64,000 bases of DNA from Candidatus Pedobacter colombiensis (GTDB lineage: Bacteria > Bacteroidota > Bacteroidia > Sphingobacteriales > Sphingobacteriaceae): positions 248,001-312,000 of the forward strand of contig CP119313.1 of the NCBI GenBank assembly GCA_029202485.1. The letters are read 5' to 3'. Every line of letters begins with the position of its first letter. The stretch's first letter is position 1. This document shows, one piece after another, positions 53,742 through 60,322 of this stretch. Under the pieces are notes generated by a model. The model saw nothing but the letters and a program-made list of their open reading frames with translations, ran no database searches and was not told the DNA's origin. A program made the position numbers and the translations under genes.

Positions 53742-54887
53742 ATGAAAATAGGTATTGTTTGTTACCCGACTTTTGGTGGAAGTGGTGTTGTAGCCACAGA
53801 ACTTGGAAAGGCACTCGCCGACGAAGGTCATCAGGTACATTTTATCACATACAGTCAACCGGCTCGTCTGGATTTCTTCTCTGCAAATCTATTCTATCAC
53901 GAAGTATCCGTAAGGGATTACCCTTTGTTTGATTATGCCCCTTACGAGTCTGCATTAGCCAGTAAGCTAGTAGATGTAGTGCGCTTTGAAAAGCTCGACA
54001 TTCTACATGTTCATTACGCGATCCCACATGCTTCTGCTGCCTTTATGGCTAAGCAAATTCTGGAAACCTACGGTATTCATATCCCATTTGTAACAACCTT
54101 GCACGGAACAGACATTACTCTGGTGGGAAAAGATCCAACCTATAAACCAGTAGTTACGTTTTCTATCAATAAGTCGGATGGAGTAACTACGGTATCCGAA
54201 AGCTTAAAAAAAGATACCGAAGAGTATTTTGAAATCACCAACGAAATCAAGGTCATTCCTAATTTTATCGATTTTTCGAGGTTTAGCTTAAAACCGAAAG
54301 ATCATTTTAAAAAGGCTATTGCGCCTAATAATGAACGTATTCTAATTCATACTTCCAACTTTAGAAAGGTAAAACGTACGGCAGATGTGATCCGTGTTTT
54401 TCATAAGATTCTGGAGAAAATTCCTTCTAAATTATTAATGGTTGGTGACGGACCAGAACGTGCTTATGACGAGCAATTGTGCAGAGACCTTGGGATTTGC
54501 GACGATGTTCGTTTTCTGGGTAAGCAAGATGCAGTAGAAGAAATTCTTTCTGTCTCTGATTTGTTTCTGATGCCATCCGAATCAGAAAGCTTTGGTTTGG
54601 CTGCTTTAGAAGCGATGGCCTGTAAAGTTCCTGCCATTACCTCTAATTCTGGTGGTTTACCTGAGCTAAATGTAGATGGTTTTTCGGGCTTTATGAGTAA
54701 TGTGGGGGATGTGGAGGATATGGCCAATAAAGCCATTCAGATTTTAGCGAATGATGAAGTGTTACATAAATTTAAAGAGAATGCATTTGCAAGGGCACAG
54801 GACTTCGATTTAAAGAAAATCCTGCCCGAGTACGTCAATTACTACAATAAGATAATAGACGAGTCAAATAGATTACATAAAGCTTAA
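53742..54887 (+). CDS. bshA: N-acetyl-alpha-D-glucosaminyl L-malate synthase BshA
   Basis: A 381-residue GT4 glycosyltransferase and first enzyme of bacillithiol synthesis, joining UDP-GlcNAc to L-malate. The N-terminus MKIGIVCYPTFGGSGVVATELG is diagnostic; THLHGTDITLVG-type segment (TLHGTDITLVG), HTSNFRKVKR and SESFGLAALEAMACKVP follow. BshB and BshC are not in the window. The leader holds a long hairpin. Confidence 0.93.
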   Translation: MKIGIVCYPTFGGSGVVATELGKALADEGHQVHFITYSQPARLDFFSANLFYHEVSVRDYPLFDYAPYESALASKLVDVVRFEKLDILHVHYAIPHASAAFMAKQILETYGIHIPFVTTLHGTDITLVGKDPTYKPVVTFSINKSDGVTTVSESLKKDTEEYFEITNEIKVIPNFIDFSRFSLKPKDHFKKAIAPNNERILIHTSNFRKVKRTADVIRVFHKILEKIPSKLLMVGDGPERAYDEQLCRDLGICDDVRFLGKQDAVEEILSVSDLFLMPSESESFGLAALEAMACKVPAITSNSGGLPELNVDGFSGFMSNVGDVEDMANKAIQILANDEVLHKFKENAFARAQDFDLKKILPEYVNYYNKIIDESNRLHKA

Positions 54888-54890
54888 AGC

Positions 54891-56009
54891 TTATTTAATT
54901 GGCGCAAAGACTAAGCAAACAGGAGCGCCTAGTTCAATTCTTTTACCGGTATCCTTTAAGGTGCCGGTTTTTTTATTGCGTTCAAAGATCACGATGTCAT
55001 TGGTGTATTGATGGCCAACAAGTAAGTATTTTCCTGTAGGGTCTATAGAAAAATTTCTTGGACCTTTGCCTAATGTGCTGATCCGGGATACGAAATTGAG
55101 CTGACCATTAGGCTGTACGGCAAATGCTGAAATGGTGTTTGCATCGCCACGGTTGGTTTCATATAAAAACTTGCCATCCGGTGATACATGTATATCTGCA
55201 GCATCAACTCTTCCGGAAAAATCTTTATCAATAGTGCCGGCATCCTGAATTTTAATTAGGCTACCATCGTTGTATGCAAATACGGTAATGATCCCATTAA
55301 ATTCGTGAGCCAGGTAAGCGAATTTACCATTTGGACTGAAAGTAAGGTGACGTGGACCGCTACCAGGAGTAGTTTTTACAACCTGTTTTATGCTCAGCAC
55401 TTCTTCTTTGGCTGTTGGATTATAATTATAAATGTAAATCTGGTCTTCACCAAGATCTGTACAGGTTACATACTTTCTGTCAGGTGTAAATTGAATCTGA
55501 TGGACATGAGCACTTTCCTGTCTTTTTTGCGGATCTATACTTTTGCCGGTATGTTGTATCAATTGCTTCAGTGGAGTTAAAGCGCCATTACCTTCAATTC
55601 CGAAAACTGAAATGCTTCCACCACCATAATTGGCTGTAAAAACACTTTTTTCATCAGCAAGTACAAAACATGGACCGGGACTTCCTGTAGCTTGTTTGTT
55701 GATAAAGGTGAGCTCACCTTTTACTCCATCAAAGCCGAAAGCCGCTGCGGCGTTGTTATCGGGTGCTACTGCTACGGAGTATATGAACTTGTTATTTTTG
55801 CTAACAGCCAGATAACTTGGATTGGTAACATCTTTGGCTACACTTTTAAATTTAAATTCAGCAGTGTTTGCATCAAAGTTGTAAATATAAATTCCCTCGC
55901 TTTTACCCGGACTGGTGTAAGTCCCAATGATTAAATTGTATTCTTTTTTTTGTGCGAAGCTTTGCAGTGTAAAAAGGGTAAGCAATAAAAGCGAGAGAAT
56001 TTTTTTCAT
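54891..56009 (-). CDS. Exported lactonase-family seven-bladed propeller
   Basis: A 372-residue exported protein (signal MKKILSLLLLTLFTLQSFAQ) of the Pgl/YbhE lactonase family: NPSYLAVSKNNKFIYSV, GPGPCFVLADEKSVFTANYGGGSISVF-like blade, HVHQIQFTPDRKYV, GPRHLTFSPNGKFAYL. 6-phosphogluconolactonase is cytoplasmic, so this exported relative more likely acts on another lactone. It starts 6 nt after the pseudouridine synthase and is probably cotranscribed. Confidence 0.82.
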   Translation of the reverse strand: MKKILSLLLLTLFTLQSFAQKKEYNLIIGTYTSPGKSEGIYIYNFDANTAEFKFKSVAKDVTNPSYLAVSKNNKFIYSVAVAPDNNAAAAFGFDGVKGELTFINKQATGSPGPCFVLADEKSVFTANYGGGSISVFGIEGNGALTPLKQLIQHTGKSIDPQKRQESAHVHQIQFTPDRKYVTCTDLGEDQIYIYNYNPTAKEEVLSIKQVVKTTPGSGPRHLTFSPNGKFAYLAHEFNGIITVFAYNDGSLIKIQDAGTIDKDFSGRVDAADIHVSPDGKFLYETNRGDANTISAFAVQPNGQLNFVSRISTLGKGPRNFSIDPTGKYLLVGHQYTNDIVIFERNKKTGTLKDTGKRIELGAPVCLVFAPIK

Positions 56010-56015
56010 ATATGA

Positions 56016-57434
56016 TTACTTAATCAGGTGTTTTATCTGAATCAGTTCGTGCTCTTCCAGGTAACGCCATCTCCCACGAGGAAGATCCTTTTTGGTTAGG
56101 TTGCCATAAACAACACGGTCTAGTTTCACTACATCATATCCTAAGTGTTCGAATATACGGCGTACGATCCTGTTTTTACCACTATGGATTTGTATACCAA
56201 CCTCACGCTTAGAACCTCCGGTAACGTAAGATACAGAATCAGGTTTGATAATTCCATCTTCCAGTTCTAAACCGAACTGAATTTTATTCAGATCGCCCTG
56301 ACTTAAGCTCTTATTTAATTCTACGTTATATATTTTGGTGATGCCATTTTTTGGATGAGAAAGCTTATCAGCAAGGTCACCGTCATTGGTCATCAGTAAT
56401 AGACCTGTAGTGTTGCGATCTAACCTACCTACGGGGTAAATGCGTTCTCTGCTCGCTTTTTCTACCAATTGCATAACTGTACGGCGTTCTTGTGGATCAT
56501 CTGTAGTCGTGATATAATCCTTAGGTTTGTTCAATAACACGTAAATTTTCTTTTCACGTTTTAGCAATTCTCCATTGTAACGAACCTGGTCATTTGCCGG
56601 GTCAATTTTATGACCTAATTCAGAAACTACCTCACCATTTACAGAAACTACTCCTGCAGCAATCAGTTCATCCGCTTTACGGCGTGAGCAAATGCCTGCA
56701 TTAGAAATATATCTGTTTAAACGGATCAGACCGTCATCTTTTTGAACAACGGGATTTTTTCTGCCACGCATGGTTGGTGCTTTTTCAGGACCTGACCATG
56801 TATTATTGCGATCCTGGCGAGTGGTACGATCTGAACGTTCTCCACGTTCCGGGCGTTCAAAAGAGCGCTCTGGACGTGCGCCTGCACTTTTGTATCCAGG
56901 TCTTGAACCCTCGTCTTCTCTTTTTCTGAAAGGTCTGTTATCAGTACTTCTTGAAGTTTGGCTTTTTTTATCGTCAAACTTGCGGAAAGGTTTATCACCC
57001 CCTGCACTAAAATGATCTTTCTTTATATAACTACGTTTACCTTCTCCGGTAGGAGTTTCTCTTTTGAAATCTCTGCTATCCTTGTCTCTATTACCTGGTT
57101 TAAAATCTCTGGAACCAGTGCTTCTCGAACCGAAGCTTTTATGGTCACCATCTTTTCCGGATCTGGATTTAAAATCACTGCCCGAACTTCTTGGTCTGAA
57201 TTCTTTTGAGTCATTTTCGCCCCTTGACTTAAAGCTTCTTGAATCTCCTTCTTTGCCTCTTCTAGGCTTGAAATCTTTGGCATCGCCAAATTTATTGTCT
57301 TTCCCTTCTTTATCGTCAAACTTGCTTTTTCCCTTGTATGAAGAATCTGCTCCACCTGGTCTTTTGCCTGTTGTGCTTCGGTTTCCCGGTTTGGACTTGT
57401 CATCCCGACTGTTCCTGTTGTTGTTTTTTATCAT
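56016..57434 (-). CDS. Pseudouridine synthase (RsuA/RluB type) with long basic disordered N-terminus
   Basis: A 472-residue protein. Residues 1 to about 236 are Arg/Gly/Ser/Asp/Lys-rich with repeating DFK and RSFE-type words. From 237 there is an S4 domain (IRLNRYISNAGICSRRKADELI) and then the synthase core, with catalytic Asp339 in GRLDRNTTGLLL and a C-terminal HSGKNRIVRRIFEHLG. It modifies rRNA uridines; the disordered tail probably aids RNA binding. In Bacteroidota such tails are common but variable. It leads the lactonase gene. Confidence 0.9.
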   Translation of the reverse strand: MIKNNNRNSRDDKSKPGNRSTTGKRPGGADSSYKGKSKFDDKEGKDNKFGDAKDFKPRRGKEGDSRSFKSRGENDSKEFRPRSSGSDFKSRSGKDGDHKSFGSRSTGSRDFKPGNRDKDSRDFKRETPTGEGKRSYIKKDHFSAGGDKPFRKFDDKKSQTSRSTDNRPFRKREDEGSRPGYKSAGARPERSFERPERGERSDRTTRQDRNNTWSGPEKAPTMRGRKNPVVQKDDGLIRLNRYISNAGICSRRKADELIAAGVVSVNGEVVSELGHKIDPANDQVRYNGELLKREKKIYVLLNKPKDYITTTDDPQERRTVMQLVEKASRERIYPVGRLDRNTTGLLLMTNDGDLADKLSHPKNGITKIYNVELNKSLSQGDLNKIQFGLELEDGIIKPDSVSYVTGGSKREVGIQIHSGKNRIVRRIFEHLGYDVVKLDRVVYGNLTKKDLPRGRWRYLEEHELIQIKHLIK

Positions 57435-57447
57435 GATACGCTTTTAT

Positions 57448-57464
57448 CCGCATAATTTATGCGG
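57448..57464 (-). other. Short hairpin in the pseudouridine synthase leader
   Basis: CCGCATAA (57448-57455) and TTATGCGG (57457-57464) flank a single T. It would lie in the 5' leader, 14 nt before the start codon. Confidence 0.35.
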
Positions 57465-57467
57465 CGA

Positions 57468-57498
57468 CAAATTTACTAAAAAATGCATTGATTCACAA
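57468..57498 (-). promoter_or_regulatory. Promoter of the pseudouridine synthase operon
   Basis: Minus strand: TTG (complement of 57496-57498), 20-nt spacer, TAAATTTG (complement of 57468-57475). Together with the transglycosylase promoter it accounts for the divergent 394-bp region 57435-57828; nothing else was seen there. Confidence 0.5.
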
Positions 57499-57759
57499 TT
57501 ATAAGTGTCTGACTACTGCAATTAAGCATCTGATATGCAATATGTATTTGACTACCTTTGCTATAATTTTTGGTTTACTATCTATCGTTTACAAAGCACA
57601 AATGTGGTTAATCCAGGAAATGCAATCATGACCTTTTTACTGGTTTTTGAATTTGTAAGCGAGGTAAAATAAACCTGAAAAACCTCCTGAATTGGCACTT
57701 TTGTAATCGGGCTTTAAATGTGTTTAAACATCGATTTTCGCAAGTAATTCTGTAATTAC

Positions 57760-57790
57760 TTGATAATTAGATTAATATGATGTACATTTG
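57760..57790 (+). promoter_or_regulatory. Promoter of the lytic transglycosylase
   Basis: TTG at 57760-57762, 20-nt spacer, TACATTTG at 57783-57790. Confidence 0.6.
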
Positions 57791-57828
57791 CAGACGTTTT
57801 AAAATTGTTAACCAAAAAAAGGAGGAAA

Positions 57829-58620
57829 ATGATAAAGAAACACATAATGACATGTACGGTAATTATATCATTACTGGTTATGGCAAAAGTGTTTGCTTAC
57901 AACATGCCCCAAGCAACAAAAAGTTCTTCAAAACAAGGAGAAATAACGAGTACCGATACCCTAACCTTTAACATCACGAAGCCATTATCTTTGATGGCTC
58001 AATTAAATTTTGCAGATGAGACATTGCCAATTGGTGACGTCAAAGTAGAGCGTAAAATGAAGAAAACGCTGGCTGCGCATTACTTTAGTAATTTACAAAC
58101 TAATAAGCTGCACAGAAAAGCAGCAGAATGGTTCCCAATTATCGAGCCGATCCTTGCCGCTTATGGAATTCCCGAAGATTTTAAGTATATGCCTTTGGTA
58201 GAATCGGGGTTAGATAGCGGAGTATCACCTAAAGGTGCTGCAGGTGCCTGGCAGTTTATGCCTGGAACAGCCCGTATGTATGGCCTAAAAGTTAACTCTA
58301 GAGTTGATGAGCGTAATAACTTGCGCAAATCTACTATTGCAGCTGCCAGATATATCAAGGATCTTTATCGCACTTTTGATAGTTGGACACTAGTTGCTGC
58401 CGCTTATAATGTTGGTGATAACCACATGAAGCGTCAGATTAACAGACAAAACCAGGACAACTACTTCAAAATGAAGTTGAATAATGAAACCGGGGGATAT
58501 GTTTACAAACTGATCTCGATGAAACAAATTATGTTAGATCCTGTGCGTTACGGTTACACTGCTCCAAGAGCATTGTTGGCTTATAATGCCGAAAAAGCTG
58601 AAGAAAGAAATTCAGAATAA
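57829..58620 (+). CDS. Exported lytic transglycosylase (SLT domain)
   Basis: A 263-residue protein with a signal peptide (about 1-24) and a Slt/MltD catalytic domain at about 85-240: PLVESGLDSGVSPKGAAGAWQFMPGTA holds the catalytic Glu, and VAAAYNVGDNHM follows. There are no LysM repeats, unlike MltD. It cleaves peptidoglycan glycan strands. ATG at 57829 is chosen because it is preceded by AAGGAGGAAA, a full Shine-Dalgarno sequence that is rare in this phylum; an upstream TTG at 57805 is rejected. Confidence 0.88.
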   Translation: MIKKHIMTCTVIISLLVMAKVFAYNMPQATKSSSKQGEITSTDTLTFNITKPLSLMAQLNFADETLPIGDVKVERKMKKTLAAHYFSNLQTNKLHRKAAEWFPIIEPILAAYGIPEDFKYMPLVESGLDSGVSPKGAAGAWQFMPGTARMYGLKVNSRVDERNNLRKSTIAAARYIKDLYRTFDSWTLVAAAYNVGDNHMKRQINRQNQDNYFKMKLNNETGGYVYKLISMKQIMLDPVRYGYTAPRALLAYNAEKAEERNSE

Positions 58621-58647
58621 TATTAATTCGATACTCGAAAATGGGGG

Positions 58648-58678
58648 AAGCCGTTCAGTTTATACTGAGCGGCTTTTT
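58648..58678 (+). terminator. Terminator after the transglycosylase
   Basis: AAGCCGTTCAGT (58648-58659) and ACTGAGCGGCTT (58664-58675), one G-T pair, 4-nt loop, then a T-run. Confidence 0.85.
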
Positions 58679-58769
58679 GTTTGTGTGCTGGGCATGGCAA
58701 TCAGCTATAGGGAGCAAGAATTCTTTAAGGGATTGATTTAATACATATACTATCCTCTATTTATATTTA

Positions 58770-58862
58770 AACTGCTATTATACTGCTATTAAACTGCTAT
58801 TATACTGGTAAAGCAGTAGCATACCAGTATAATAGCAGTACAAGACCAGTAGGAGACCAGTA
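58770..58862. repeat. Phased 11-bp repeat array that reverses orientation
   Basis: Nine copies of a heptamer A[GC]CAGTA. Four lie in reverse orientation (about 58770, 58781, 58792, 58803; core A/TACTG[CG]T) and five in forward orientation (58812, 58823, 58834, 58845, 58856), all in an 11-bp register. The switch is at about 58811. As a result 58793-58808 and 58824-58839 are a perfect 16-bp inverted repeat. The array lies in a 591-bp gene-poor region (58621-59211) that also holds the terminator and a pseudogene. Confidence 0.8.
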
Positions 58863-58943
58863 TATATTATACACCAGCACAGTTCACTTGACACTCCCGT
58901 TTGATGGTTGTTTGTTTGAGTATTGCTTTTCCTTTTTGAATGA

Positions 58944-59116
58944 CAAATACAGGTGCAACCACAGGAAACGGTATGTTGTCTGGGGGCAAGCGGCATGGGC
59001 AAGACTTGGCTGCAGGAAAAGGTATCGGAGCTAATACCCGAAGAGAGGGCAAACTGGAAGTCACCACGCTAAGTATGAACGCCTTTTATTACTTCGGGAA
59101 AGAGGGGCTTATTTAG
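58944..59116 (+). pseudogene. Relic of a P-loop mobile-element primase-like protein
   Basis: Two frames that join only by a frameshift. From 58962 one frame reads QETVCCLGASGMGKTW, a Walker A, followed by LQEKVSELIPEE, and stops soon after 59060. A second frame from about 59054 reads LEVTTLSMNAFYYFGKEG and stops at 59116. In order, these resemble the ATPase part of CHC2/TOPRIM primase-like proteins on Bacteroidota mobile elements, which run through LIPEE, EIT.LSENAFYYFG and IEDLDGA. The start, end and the rest of the protein are missing. Confidence 0.6.
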
Positions 59117-59211
59117 TTAGCATCAACAGGGATGTATTATTGGGTGTCCTGGTTTTTGAAATTTTGCTCGGCTTTTTGTTTTTGCCCGGAATTTGCTAAT
59201 TTGAGCGTCCT

Positions 59212-60264
59212 ATGGAATTGATGAAACTGCGGATACAAGACATGAAATATAGTGCAGGGGAAACTCTGGTGCTCAGCTTTGAAGTATTAGAAGGCAAGAA
59301 GCCACTGTATCAGGCTGGACAGTTCTTAACGTTTGTATTTAATATTAATGGACGTGAGTTGCGCAGATCTTATTCACTTTGCAGTTCCCCGGATGTGGAT
59401 GAGCCGTTGGCTATTGCGATAAAACGCGTAGAGAATGGCGAGATTTCCAGGTTACTTCATCACAAAACAGCTGTGGGGGATATACTTCAGGCCTTGGAAC
59501 CCAATGGGCAATTTGCCTATCTGCCAGATAAAGAGATCAAAAGAACTGTTTTTCTCTTTGCAGCAGGGGTTGGCATTACCCCGCTTTTTTCCATCATAAA
59601 AACAGCGCTCCGTAGAGAAGAATACTCAAAGTTGGTCCTGATTTACAGCCGAAGATCTGTAGCGGAAACTCTTTTTTATGAAGAACTGAATGATTTGGAG
59701 CAACAATACCCGGGAAGATTTAAAATCATTTATGTCTCCAGTCAGAACAAGAATTTACTTACTGCCAGGTTAAATGTATTCCTGATTGAAAAGATCGTAA
59801 AGGAAGAGCTGGTTTTTGATAAGAAGGATGCCTTGTTCTATACTTGCGGACCAATAGATTATATGGTGACCTGTCGCATTAAACTGTTGGAGATGGGTTT
59901 TGATATTTCTCAGATTAAGAGAGAAACTTTTGTATTGCCGGAGGATGAGGTAGATGAAGACGATACGACAGAAAAAAAAGTAAAACATACCAATACCTAT
60001 ACCGTAATATTGAATTTTAAGCACAAGATTTATCATCTTGCTGTTCCTTATAACAAAACTATACTTGATGCGGCTTTAGAGCAGAAGATTAATTTGCCTT
60101 ACAGCTGTCATGCCGGAATATGTAGTACCTGTATTGCAAATTGTACTAAGGGTGGCGTTGAAATGGATTATAACGAAGTGCTGATGGATGATGAGATTGC
60201 AGCCGGTAGAGTACTGGTTTGTACGGGACATCCTACAGAAGATGGGACTACATTAGTTTGGTAA
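59212..60264 (+). CDS. Ferredoxin-NADP reductase/PaaE-like flavoprotein with 2Fe-2S domain
   Basis: A 350-residue reductase: FAD domain (RRSYSLCSSP), NAD(P) domain (FAAGVGITPLFSII, TCGPIDYM) and a C-terminal plant-type ferredoxin domain with CHAGICSTCIANC plus a later VCTGH. A charged linker EDEVDEDDTTEKK separates them. It matches PaaE of the phenylacetyl-CoA epoxidase system, but no paaABCD genes are adjacent, so the electron acceptor is unknown. Confidence 0.85.
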   Translation: MELMKLRIQDMKYSAGETLVLSFEVLEGKKPLYQAGQFLTFVFNINGRELRRSYSLCSSPDVDEPLAIAIKRVENGEISRLLHHKTAVGDILQALEPNGQFAYLPDKEIKRTVFLFAAGVGITPLFSIIKTALRREEYSKLVLIYSRRSVAETLFYEELNDLEQQYPGRFKIIYVSSQNKNLLTARLNVFLIEKIVKEELVFDKKDALFYTCGPIDYMVTCRIKLLEMGFDISQIKRETFVLPEDEVDEDDTTEKKVKHTNTYTVILNFKHKIYHLAVPYNKTILDAALEQKINLPYSCHAGICSTCIANCTKGGVEMDYNEVLMDDEIAAGRVLVCTGHPTEDGTTLVW

Positions 60265-60290
60265 TTTTTGTGGATAATGCCTTATCTTTG
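60257..60290 (+). promoter_or_regulatory. Promoter of uvrA
   Basis: TTTG at 60257-60260, 22-nt spacer, TATCTTTG at 60283-60290; the leader to uvrA is about 30 nt. The spacer is a little long and the -33 overlaps the end of the preceding gene. Confidence 0.45.
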
Positions 60291-60322
60291 TGGATTAAAT
60301 AGGTTGTTTTTTTTTTATATAT

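Noticed and set aside
57023..57504. Long frames on both strands in the pseudouridine synthase tail region
   Set aside because: They arise from the low-complexity Arg/Ser/Lys codons of the tail; none has a family match or a plausible start.
58770..58862. CRISPR array
   Set aside because: Units are 11 bp without unique spacers, change orientation midway and have no cas genes.
58778..59067. Minus-strand frames of 66-74 codons over the repeat array and the relic
   Set aside because: They read repeat DNA or the reverse of the P-loop relic; only the plus strand gives recognisable motifs.
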